A stretch of DNA of 64,000 nt, taken from Scytalidium lignicola (Eukaryota > Ascomycota > Leotiomycetes). This document shows, in pieces, positions 21,906 through 33,300 of this stretch. Positions within the stretch are counted from its first letter, which is position 1; the number at the start of each line of letters is the position of its first letter. The notes under the pieces are model-generated. The model saw only the letters and a list, made by a program, of their open reading frames with translations, did no database searches and was not told where the DNA came from. The stretch covers positions 1-64,000 of the forward strand of contig NCSJ02000043.1 of assembly GCA_002812745.2 (NCBI GenBank). Direction: 5' to 3'. A program made the translations under genes and the position numbers.

Positions 21906-24900
21906 AAGGGCACATCTCAACGGCACATTTCACGTTTCATTCTAGGATGGTGTCTTGATATCACACCTGGGAGCTGTAATTCCATATATACGATTCTTTT
22001 AGTCTCTCACATTACATTTTGGTGGCCGAGGAGAAAATGAACTGAATAAAACACATTTGTATATTATTATTATCATAGGCAGCAAGCAACTGGCAAAGCT
22101 GGGGGCATCTTCTCCCAACCTCATAAGGAGTAAGGTTTTAGTTTAGTTAGGGTAGATAGGAACGAACATCTAGGGCAGAATTCTTCCAATTCAGAAGAAG
22201 TAGAAAAGAATGATACCATCTGTCCAACAACTTTCGTTGCTTTCTCTCCCCTCCCCCTTTGTCGATCCCATAAAGCAGTTTGTCTCAGATAGCTGTCAAT
22301 GACATTCCAGTAGAAACTGGCCCAAGTCTAAGCCTAGCCTTGGCTTTGTTTTTGACACGCCCGGCTCCCCCCATTCTTTCCGGGTGTCTTACTTAATTAT
22401 CTGGAGGTCTCAGATCGTGGAACAGCCCGTCCGCGGGGCCTCTTTTCTGTCACTTCCCGCGTTTATCTCAATAATGGCTGCGCCTCTTTTCTCTTCCTTT
22501 TCATTCCACCCAACTNGGGGGGGTTTTTTTGGATGTCTGCAGTTGCAGTTTTGTGTCACGTCAAAGGTGTAGTTAAAAAAGAAAACTGATTTGTTTCTGA
22601 TACAGGGCTGAATTTGTGCATCGAGATTCACTGAGTAAGTAGATGAGAGAGGAAAAAAAAATTTCTCGTATCTGAGACAACNTTTTTTAGGACTCTATTT
22701 TTAAATTTCTCATTGGGAGAGAGCGAGAGAGATGATTATCTCCCTTTCCATTTTGTTTCAATGATGTATTTCAGGACGGTGTGTTTGGAGCTATGTAGGC
22801 ATCATCCCTTCTTCTCCCCCACTGGTCTTTGCCCCGTGTAATGTTTTAGCCCCATCTTGGGATTCCATAACTTGCTTGATCGAGAAGGAGGTCCCAGCGT
22901 AGCTTTCTTCTTCCGCGGTGGGGAGTGTGGGCTTTCCTGTCAACAATAATTAATATCTGTGCTTTTTTGGTTTGAAAAGGGTAGAGTTAGTCTTCGGCAC
23001 TTCCGTGTGGGATCCACTGGTGTAGAAAGACAGCACTTTTTTTTATGTACAACACGGTACAATAAGAGTTGGTGGTTCCGCAGCGTGCTCTTATGCATTG
23101 GATAATGCTAGGACCACGGAGTGGACACCACCACCAGGTTCATCCAGAAATTCAGGATCCCAACTCGTCGGGTCCTTCTACTTCTCAATGCTTGATGCCA
23201 GCTTAGGTGGTCCTGAATACAGAGTAATTACTGATCCGTTGGATGGTAAGCACGGTAGTTATCGTACCTGTAGGGCCAGGCACCTGGTACCTGCATTTCT
23301 AGGACGATTCAGCGGGTGAAGTACCGTCCTATCGTTTCTTACGCCCCATATCGGTCTCACCAACAAGTCTACCGGTAAGTGGGATAATTCGCCATCATTC
23401 AAAGCACTCTGACATTTGGATTATTGCACAGGAACCATCCAGGTTGTTCCGTCACATATCAATTGTGATGATAGGTTTAATTATAGACGATCTGCTTGCT
23501 GGTACATAATACGACCTATATTGCGGCAGTTGGGCATATGGAGTTGATCTAGAAGTGGATGATCTGCAGCTCCCTGGTCAGCAATCCCAGAAAGGCTGAA
23601 AGAAAGGGTCAGAACNAAAAAGAACCTGTCAAGGTTTGTCACATTTCTCATCTTGTACCTCCGTACACCCACGACACCCAGGCACACGCACGCAGGCACG
23701 TCACCCCAAAACCATTTTCAAGTCCTAAACCCAGCATTACGGAAAGAATGCATAAATACGGGGATAATGTTGATTGATCTACATAGCAACTCCTGCATGA
23801 TGAAGCTATTTCCCTTGTTGCCAGTGTGTAACTTACCACAGTACAGTCTAGAGACACGGACACGCACACACGGGTACACACGGGCACACAGCATAGGTTC
23901 CCAAAAAAAGATACAGACATGTTCCGGATACAATCCCAAGCACAGAACACACATACTACGCAATTATGCAGGAACCCACACCAGCATGACAGCTTACATG
24001 TTTCTGAAAGTTAATATCGTCAAAAAGATACAAGTATTTTGTGTTGAATAAAATTTTCTTCTCAAACAGACCGCAACTTTTCGATCTCCTTGTCGGAAGG
24101 AATTATGAGATGTCTCGGACGACTCTCACCTGATTTACGTGTATTGCTCCCAACACTTGCGCAACTCTTCTCNAAAAAAAGAGGTAATTAATTTACCTCC
24201 ACACGAACAACGTGCCATTCACTTCCACCTCACTTGCAGGGTGGTAGGACCACAACACCCACGTTCCTATCACTCCTCAAGATCCTCCGCGGAAGCTGAT
24301 TCCCTGGTCATAACACAGTCAGAATTAAGTCCTAATCAGGAAAAACTTGCTCCAAAGTGCAACGTTGAGGATTGCAAGGCTCTTCCCAGCCTTACACGGG
24401 TAGCCATTGCTTTCGAAATCTCGTGGATTTCGTGGATTTCTACGGAGGTACTTCCAGTGTACTGTAATACAGGTACGGTAGCTGAGCACCTTGTAAAAGG
24501 GTTTACCCGTTCCTAACAGGCTGGCAATGCGTCCGTGTCCCTCCGAGACCCCTACTCCATGGCTCCCTTGTAGGTGTTGTGGTACCTTTTGGCAGAGGGG
24601 AGGTCCCTCGAAGAGAGCCGTGCAACTGCTGATGCTGCTGATACGAGTCAACTCTAGACGTCCCGTCCTACACTATCCCATGAAGCCGTTGTGCGCCATG
24701 TCTTAGATGGTCTCGCATCCATCCGATTGATATGGTACGGTACTGTAATACAGTAGAGAAGCCAAGATCTAAGACATAAAAGGGCTTTGAGACAAAGAGG
24801 GACGGGCCTCGACTGGTCGCGGGTAATGCTAACGCTCTCCCGCCTTGTTGGCCGTGCCGTCATTTTCTCAGACGCGTCAAAACTGGAATCACGTCCATGG

Positions 24901-27900
24901 ATCACACCTGGATTTTGAAGGTCTGAGCTACAGTGAACCTCGGAATTCTTCTGTCCTGCTGGACCAACAAGATGAGAAGGCATATTGATGGTATAGGAAC
25001 ATATACTGTGTACAGTACAGAAAAGGAAAATGATCCAGGATGGATGCTCTTCTAAGCTGACTTATTACTGGTTCTGGGCGGGTGCTCTCAACCAAGTAAT
25101 TAATTATTTTCGTCTCTTCCAATGGACGGTCAAGAATAAGGCTCCATGAAATGTACTGGTCGATACGTCCGTCACTATACATTTCGAAGCAGTGAGCAGG
25201 ACTTCACTACGATGCAACAGGCAGATAGTATATGAGAAGTGGATAGTAAGGTAAGCTGATTGCATAGCAAACAATTTCACCGCAGCCGACTCCTTTACTC
25301 CTTTCAAATCTCAATCATTTGTTGCCATGATAATAATAGTACGGCAAAAGTTGCAAAGAAAGAATGATGAGGAATGAATCGTTGCGAAATGGATGGTCGT
25401 TGAGCTGGGGCTTAGTACAGTCGGCGCCATGGTATGTATGAAGTCCGAAGAGGTCGGTCCCGATCTCATTACTCTCTCCGACCTGGAATTCTTCGGCAAT
25501 GCACGTGAGGAGCGAGGCATTGATAACTGAACGAATCACAGAGAAGGAGGTACTGTAGCTGAAGAAGAAAAGGAGAGCACTTTGGAGCAGATCCAAACAC
25601 TGAGATTCGTTGCTTGGACACTCATTTCCAAAGACTCTCTCTGCCAGATGATCATTCTTGTGCAACGCGGCCAGCCCTGGAATTTTCATCTCTACACACG
25701 TATTACAGTAACTTACAGTACAGTATGGCTAAAGAGATCCAGAAGTGCGAGAGGGAGAGAGACAAGTCACAACCCCCCTACAACGTTCTCGAACGCTTCT
25801 GCCGTAATAAATTAATCTCGATCTCGGCGCCTAGTAATGCGACCGAGCGCATTTTCGNAAAAAGTGTCCCAACATATGCACGAATAATATATTAATTACG
25901 GTAACCCTTTACCTGCAAGATTTGCCCGGTTTTGTTTGCACGGGGCAAGTTTCTGCGGAGGAGGAGAGGGAATTTGGGGAAATTGCAACGTCAAGGTCTT
26001 TTTTATTTTATGGAAGAAGTGTATTTCATCCATGGATTATCATTGGTTTGATGTTTATACCAGGGGAAAGAAACCAACTTTTGTTCCTGTAGATTGGCTG
26101 GCGTCGCTGATCAACGGGCAAGTCAAATTGCTTGCGCCGCAATTTGTTGGCTTTCCAGGACTGGTGAAAAGTGTTTGTGCCTTTTACATTTTTATATTTT
26201 TAATCTTCTTCAAAAGTTTCAAGGTCCCTGAAGATCATCGTCCCTGACGATCATCCATCCCTTTGAATCTTCTGCCGCTTTGTCGCTCTAGCGCTCTGTT
26301 CTCTCTCTCACGTCTCTCTTCCTTACGTTGATCCCTACCCAAAAGCAAGCAAAGTTATGCTCCAGTATCATAGCAGCCAAGCCAGAAGCAGGGGAAGGAA
26401 GGTAACTGTATGAGATGAGACGAGGATGGATGGCATAATAATTCATTTGCCACGGAATCTGCTTCCCTTTTCCCCCCTTCCCAGCTTCCCAGCTTCCCCT
26501 CCACCTTTCCATGTGCGCGTTTGACGGCCCGTCGCTGCTGTGCTGGGGGGTGGGAGGGTTACCTTCGGGGCGGGAAAGATGGCGCAAGAGCAATTCTTTT
26601 TAGTTTGGAAAGTGATTGCTCACTTTTTTTTTTTGTTGGTTTTCTGGTTTTGTGGCTTTTGGGGCTTTTATTTGTAGTAATTACCAGCATTGCTTCTCTC
26701 CTTTTGCTTCTCTCTCGTCTCTCGTGTAGATTGCATTTTGGCATTTTGCAGACATTTAGCCACAAAATCTGGATAGTTTTCTGGATATGCGAGACTGGGG
26801 TTCTTGGGAGGAATGGACGTATACATCATAGGTACATGTACATGTACATGTTGTACGCGCGTTCTTTCACGGTGGGACGCTGCCTGTTGTATACGGTACA
26901 GTATAGTACAGGTTATGATTGTGGTGTTCTGTTTTACAGTTTATCCGTGTAGATACTGTTAACTACTGTGCTGTACAAGTATATACTGGATAAAAAGCGC
27001 TAAGACTTTATTAAGTATTGCGGTTTATCTTCAATCCTTCCAATCCTTCATAATTTTAAAATGTTAGCTAGCACCATGGCGGGATGAGGTTGAAGGGGAG
27101 GAGGGGGGTTTGAGAGACAGACAAGAGAGAAACTGATCGTCAGCAAAATATATCCGTTACGGAAATAACAATGGATAACTCGAAATTTCTTTCGTCCATT
27201 ATTCCCTTTGTGCTGTGCCTGTTTTCTGCTTGTTGATGGTAACATGGGAGAGAAGGGGGGGGCCTGGATGGGATTGGATGGGATCCACAACTGCGATTTT
27301 CCCGGTGTTGGGTTTAAACTGTTTTACTGTTTACTGTTACATTACGGGAGAAATCCTGTGCCATTAGGACGGGATCGTGTGATGCAAGCAAGCAGGTTAT
27401 CTTTCCAGCGGGCTGGATGACTACTGTACTGTATTCTTCGCTCTGCAGCATGGAAGGCCGAGCAGCAGGTATGTAGGATGGAAGAAGAGGAGGGGGGAAA
27501 ACTAGTTTGGCTGAAAATGTAACCGTAGGTATGGCTGCAACTTGGATGCGATAGGATACCTTTCCTTTGGAATATTTTGGGGAGTGGATATTTGAATTAG
27601 GGCCGGATAGAGATGCTGGGGAGGGGGGGGAGGTTGGTTTTTGGAGGGTGGTATGCAGAAGCTTTGGAAGTTNGGAAGAAGAGGGAAGGAAGCTNATGAT
27701 GCTGAGAGGGGGGGGAGTTAATTAGCAAGTTCTGCGTTGGGGAATTGCAATTTGCTTGTGAGGATTTCGTATCTGTTGTATTGTACGTAGAACGGTGGTA
27801 CTCTGTGGTATATGCAGTGCTACAGTATTGTTGGAAGTTTATTATATTGTAACGTTGGAGTGTTGCTGTGTTACTGGGTTGTAAGCTGTAGCTGTAGCTT

Positions 27901-28360
27901 GTGGATGAAACTCTTCGTTTTAGAGGGACACAAAGCTACTTTTTTGGAGCTACAGGATCATCAATTGGGTATTTATTTATTTATTTATTAATTAGTCACA
28001 ACATTCTCCTTAATATTTACAAGAGAACAAAGTCTGAAATTAAGATTAACACCAAAAGAAGAATGAAGAAGAGAGACTTTGAAAAACTTACAGTATGTCT
28101 CTCTATCTCTCTCAAATTCCCAACTACAGTACTTCAACCCCGCCACACAGCCCCCCTCCTTCTACTCTCTCCTCCCGAATCCCGGATGAAGCACAAAAAC
28201 CACCCTGCGGCCTAAACTGCGACCACCACTAACCTAGGAATGCCACCGTAAATTAGCCCTGTTGGGGGGAAAAACGTGGCTGATAGGTGGGGGACTTTAG
28301 CAGAGGGGCCACTTCGGCCGGATGTATGGACGCCATCGGCCACTTTGTACTTGTATTGCT

Positions 28361-28390
28361 ACACTGTGCTACACTGTGCTACACTATGCT
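28361..28390. repeat. 10-base tandem repeat, three copies
   Basis: The unit ACACTGTGCT occurs three times, the third with one change (ACACTATGCT). Confidence 0.8.
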
Positions 28391-28481
28391 GTAGTATTGC
28401 AGTAATGCCAGTTTTAGTTATCATCGTTTTGTAGGAAGGAAGGCAGTGTAAGAGGATATTGATTGGAGTGTGAAGGGTAAA

Positions 28482-28508
28482 GAGAGTTGGAGAGTTGGAG
28501 AGTTGGAG
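28482..28508. repeat. 8-base tandem repeat
   Basis: AGAGTTGG repeats about three times in a row. Confidence 0.8.
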
Positions 28509-29333
28509 CCGAGATGGGAAGACAATGGGTAATAGCGGAAGGAAGAATATGTTTTTTTTTTAATTTCAAATACTGTAGATTTTGGTGCTAATGGTGGGGG
28601 TTTGTGGATTTATGTGTATCATTCACGGATTACGTCTATAAGACGAAGATAAGAGATTGGCTTTTGTTCTTAGGCTTCATTTGGCGGGGAGCTTTTTATT
28701 GTTTATTGTTTTTGAGATCTTTCTTTCCTACAGCTTCTCAGCGTCTTGGTGGAGTTTTGGTGAGCACGTCAAGCGTTAATTGATCTCTTTGGCTTGATAA
28801 TTTCTTATTTTTTCTTTTTCTTCTTTTGTTCGTCTTTCCCTTTTGGCGGTCTACTTTCAGATCCCTCTCGCTGGGACTGACCCAAGCCAGAAAAGGGAGG
28901 TGGGATGTGTAGTGTAGGATGGACTGTACATGTACGTAGTTGGTGGTGATGGAGACCTGGGAGACTCGGACCCAAAGGGAGGGTTAAGTTGATTACTGCA
29001 GTTCGGGGGCACGGCGGTACCGTCCCAGTGGGTTCGTAGGGCTTTCGTCACCATGGGCCTCCTATTGCTTGCTATTGGCGTTGCTTCCTGTTTCCTGCTG
29101 CTCATTCCTGTACTTTCAACCGGCCCGTGGTAATTTACCTGCTGGATTGGAAATGATCTGCTTCCTCACTACGACAGTGATCGCTCGGGAGTTTCATCTG
29201 ATGGATTTTGGCTCTTGTTAGTTCATCCGCTCCTTTGAGAAAACCCCTCATCTAGCGCGTACCGTACAGAGGGGTCAGCAGCAAAGTTGGGGCTATTATG
29301 GATCTCCCCCTCCGTTCCCGGGCGAGGGCTGAG

Positions 29334-29337
<4 letters not shown>

Positions 29338-29372
<35 letters not shown>

Positions 29373-29383
29373 GTCTGTCTCTG
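29338..29383. repeat. (CT)n then CTGT microsatellite
   Basis: About fifteen CT dinucleotides are followed by three CTGT units. Such tracts are variable between strains. Confidence 0.9.
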
Positions 29384-29694
29384 CTACGGGACTTTTACTT
29401 GCAATGATACACTACTGGTACACTACTGGTACAGGACTACGGGGCGGATGGGGAAAATCGGCAGGTGTCAAAGCTGTCAAACTCGATGGTGGATCTGGGC
29501 ACGCGAGTATCTTGGGATCTTGCGTATGGAGGCGTTCTCGGGCTCGATCAAGCTGAAGAGGTCTCTGGATGTCTGACAGCCTGTCAGACTGTCTATTACT
29601 GTACAGTATCGTATTCTGGACGGTGTACTGTACATGTCCAAGCCTCTCTCTTCTCCACTGGCAATGGTACCCGTACCTGAGGGGCCCTGAGGGG

Positions 29695-29763
29695 TACAGT
29701 ACAGTGCAGTGCAGTGCAGTGCAGTACAGTATAGTACAGTACATGATGCTGCTGCTGCTGCTG
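29695..29763. repeat. compound ACAGT / GCAGT / GCT repeat
   Basis: Begins with TACAGTACAGT, passes through four GCAGT units, returns to ACAGTATAGTACAGT and ends in about five GCT triplets. It looks like a TACAGT-type element expanded into an array. Confidence 0.8.
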
Positions 29764-30079
29764 CCTGAGGTGCAGCGTCTCCGAGTTGTGGTGCCTGCAG
29801 GTACGCTTGCGCTAAGCGGCTAGAGGAAGGTTCGAGACAGACACACAAGAGTTGGTGTGCTGATGTACTTACGAAGTTTACGTACCTTACGTACCTTGCA
29901 AGTTGCTTGCTACACGTCTACTCCACCTCTTTACCCACACATCGCTCGTAGCTCATACGAGAAGACACACCACAACAATCCGACGTTCCCATCGCCTCGA
30001 TCCCTCTGCTTTTTCCCGGATATCGGGACGAGGCAAGAATAGACTAGACGCACGCTTCAGTGTTACACCATAAGCTCCG

Positions 30080-30113
30080 ATGCTCCCTCTGATGCTCCCT
30101 CTGATGCTCCCTC
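30080..30113. repeat. 12-base tandem repeat
   Basis: TGCTCCCTCTGA occurs twice in full and a third time as TGCTCCCTCC. Confidence 0.8.
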
Positions 30114-31281
30114 CGCACTACACAGTACGGTACAGAACAAAACACGACCTCTCGTGACGGTTCGTCGGACTCCGAGATTCGGCAGCAATTGCATTGAGGG
30201 CACGACGGCATAATTAGAGGATCAATGGCCGATTGTCCTGTACTACTACTGTACTGCATCTGTACCGGATCTATTGGGGACCACAGCCCACGTCATGGTG
30301 CCGATGCTGTCACGGCGGGGAGAGAGCACCATCGCGCTGCAAGAAAGCAACCTGCTGGGACTAGACTGACCCTACTGGCTTCATGGGCTTCAATGGCTTC
30401 TGGCCCGTTCCTGGACCGCCTCGTTTCAGCACTCAATCAACTCCGCCCGTCAGTCCTCGCAACTCTTCGGCTCACAACTGAGCACTTTCCGTATGCACAT
30501 GTACAGTACTCCGGTACGACAGTCGCACATAGTGGGGTGAGGCATAAATGGGCCAAATCGCGATCCAACGCCAAATGCTTGGATCCTCCAGCCACATCGA
30601 GAGGTGGCTTGTTAGTGGCCAGGCTTGTCGGATGACAAGGTGACTCGGCCTGCTCCTTGGGCTGGAGGGAGCCGTTTGAGAGGCGCGGAAGGAAGTACCA
30701 GTACAGTACTGTAGAAGAAAGAAAAAAACGGACGGAGGACTTTCCGTTCACTATTTGACACCGTGGCGTTTTCCCGCATCGCTTGCAACGCTGGAGTCGC
30801 GTGCAGCAGAACGAGAATGAATCATTGGGCCGTGGAGCATGAACATCATCAGCATGAACATTTGTAAGAAAGAGGCATTCTTGAAGCCTCTCTCGAACCG
30901 GCCATCTCCTCGCCGGACCATGGCGAAGGACGTGATGGAAACTGTGCCGAAGTAACTTGACTGTCACTTCGCCTTTGCCCAGCAGCTTTGTGCGACGGCG
31001 GCAGGATTTGCACTCACTGGGCTACTGGGCTACGCTGGGCTCCTGGGGGCCTGAGGGACCAGAGGACTACTGCCCGTGACGTGATGGCAGATTCGTCAGC
31101 CAAGTGGTCGGCGACCTGCCTTACCTTTGCGTTGCGTTGACTTGCGTTGCCTTTGCCTTTGCTTTTACCTTGCAGAGCAGTGCATCACAGCAGCAGCGCC
31201 CAGGCACACACGCCAGAGCAGGTACGAAGGTAAGGTACTGTATCGGACCAACGAAAAAAAGCAGAAAGGTACAATACGAAA

Positions 31282-31300
31282 GTACTGTACAGTACTGTAC
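31282..31300. repeat. overlapping GTACTGTAC palindromes
   Basis: GTACTGTACAGTACTGTAC contains the perfect palindrome TACTGTACAGTA and, overlapping it, CAGTACTG. Its first 17 bases recur at about 8232-8248. Confidence 0.75.
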
Positions 31301-33300
31301 CAGAGTCGAGTGCATACGGAGGAGTACAAGGGGATCTGATTCGAAAAGCAATTTGGGGAGCGGACGATTCCAGCGGCGCCGCCATCGGGGGCTCGGTCGC
31401 ATGCCGTTTGGCCAAGTGCAGTAACTTTCTTTTGCTGCAGCTAAAGCTGCTTTGTGCCTGCTGCTCGGGGCGAGAGCACAACGTCCTGCAAAACAAAAAA
31501 AGAATCCCTGAGGGTTCAAAGAGAGCAACAACAAGCCCGGCCACTGGAACGCGTCGCCATTGGCAGCGGGATGCAGTGTGAAGCACTTTTAGCAGCTTTT
31601 TCTTCCCCCCTTTCGCACAGGCACTGCTGGGCCCCAAGAAGGGGTCTCACAGGGGAAAGGGTCTTTTTGGCTGACAGCTTGCCTGAAGCGGCTTAGCGCT
31701 GGTGCCGTTTCGCGTCTTCCACAACATCCACTACGACCACCACTAGGACTACCACCACGCACCACAACAACGAGAACACGCTAATTACTGCAAAGTTACA
31801 GTACGACCGGCTACACTTGGTGATATCCCCCTCCTCCGGATTCATGTCAATTACTGTGCAGTAATAACTGAATCGTTTTTCTCCAGAGCAGCCCTTTCGA
31901 GGCCACTATAGTAGAACACGGAGAGCACGGAGAAGACGGTGGTCTAGTACGTGCAGTGAACCCATCGCGGCACAAGCTCAAGCTCGCACTTTGCATGCAA
32001 AATAGTGGGCTGGGNATGGCATCCCTAAAGCCTTTACTCCACACTCCTGGTGCTGGTGTGCAACTTTATGCGTCTTCTCTCGACTCTTCTCACACGCGTT
32101 GTTGCTACACCACTCACCTGCACTGTGACAAAAGTCCTCCCTGGCTACATATGAAAAGCCCCCGACCATAGATCGATCGCTGCGTGCTGACGGCGCCTTT
32201 TAACTTTTTTTCTTATGCGCGTTTAAGGAGCGTCTCTCGAGGCTTGGGGCAACCAGGGGGGGAGGGGCTTTCCTCCGCACATTCGATCAATCAATTTGTG
32301 ACTCGACATGGCTCGAATTATTCAATTGGCTCCAACGTTGTGTTATTTACGTGTGCTCTGCTGCAGTGCAGCTTTCCTCTCATCCCACCAGCAGCTTCAT
32401 CCTCGTTGGTTTGTGATATCCTTTCCCCAGCCGCCGCCGCCCACTTCTCGCGCCGGGATCGTAGAGCACGACATTCAGCTTTCACTGCTCTGCTTCGTCA
32501 CAGTTGCTGCTGCAAAAGTAGCTGTTTTTCTTCTTCTTTTCTCTCTCGCGTGTTTTGGGTTGTTTTCGGTTGTGTTCAGTTGAGACGACGCTTCATATTC
32601 TTCAGGAGTAGGGCCAATTGGTAGTCTGGCGACTCTTAGTCGTAATACCCTACGAAAAGAGACGCGTCTGGTGCATCCCAAAACAATCTTGCCCGAGTAT
32701 CTGATACTGCCGTTAGGTTAGTCCCAAAGCTTCAAGATGAACCCCCTGTCATGTACCTGCGCCCTACAACTCTTTTTCATTACTCTTGGTCCGAATCCAC
32801 CAACNTTTTTTCTAACCCTGGTCCCTACTTCGACCCAGTTCAAATACGGCACAACACAACGCTGATCCGAAATCTCTCTAGCCGATAGCCTCCTCCGCCT
32901 TCCCCCAAAAAGGCCTCGTTATCGAGAATCCCAGGCCCATCGTTAAAGGGTCGTTACAAGAACGTCGATCCCTTTCGAACAACCTCAGCACCCTTTTCCC
33001 ACTCCCCCCTAGCTCAAACATCAACACCGATCAGACGGGAAGCAGGACATATATGAGAATAGGAAAGGCCATCTGGTGATTATTCGAATCACACCCCATC
33101 AATGCCACACGGCCGGGGTTTCTGAACGTTTCCCCCATATCAACGATCTTCGGCAACATACTTAATTGTCGAGACTGGGGGGATCCCCTGGGCCGCAGCA
33201 TAAGCCCATATATATTACCTGCGCCGCCAACTGGGGACCAATTTTTTTTGTCTCTTCGCGTCTGTTCCCCAATTGCTGCTGATCCACTTTGTCGTCTCAA

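Larger units (their letters stand above)
21906..33300. other. 11.4 kb gene-free stretch with simple repeats and GTACTGTAC palindromes
   Basis: I find no open frame that resembles a family or has plausible exon structure. Ns occur at about 22516, 22682, 23616, 24173, 25858, 27672, 27695, 32015 and 32805, mostly beside homopolymers. TACTGTA/TACAGTA elements recur throughout (near 24460, 24740, 25010, 25710, 26900, 29600, 29700, 30500, 30700, 31282). Tandem and microsatellite arrays are listed separately. The last 700 bases probably hold the leader of the CRIB gene. Long non-coding RNAs or degraded elements cannot be excluded by eye. Confidence 0.5.

Noticed and set aside
21113..21913. Long Ser-rich frame opposite CTR9
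   Set aside because: It is the antisense shadow of the acidic and basic CTR9 tail.
23653..24051. 132-codon frame on the plus strand
   Set aside because: Its content is dominated by the ACACAC/CACGCA simple sequence of the region and the opposite strand is equally open.
29338..29383. CT tract considered as a CRISPR-like or telomere-like array
   Set aside because: Pure dinucleotide repeat without spacers, and not of TTAGGG type.
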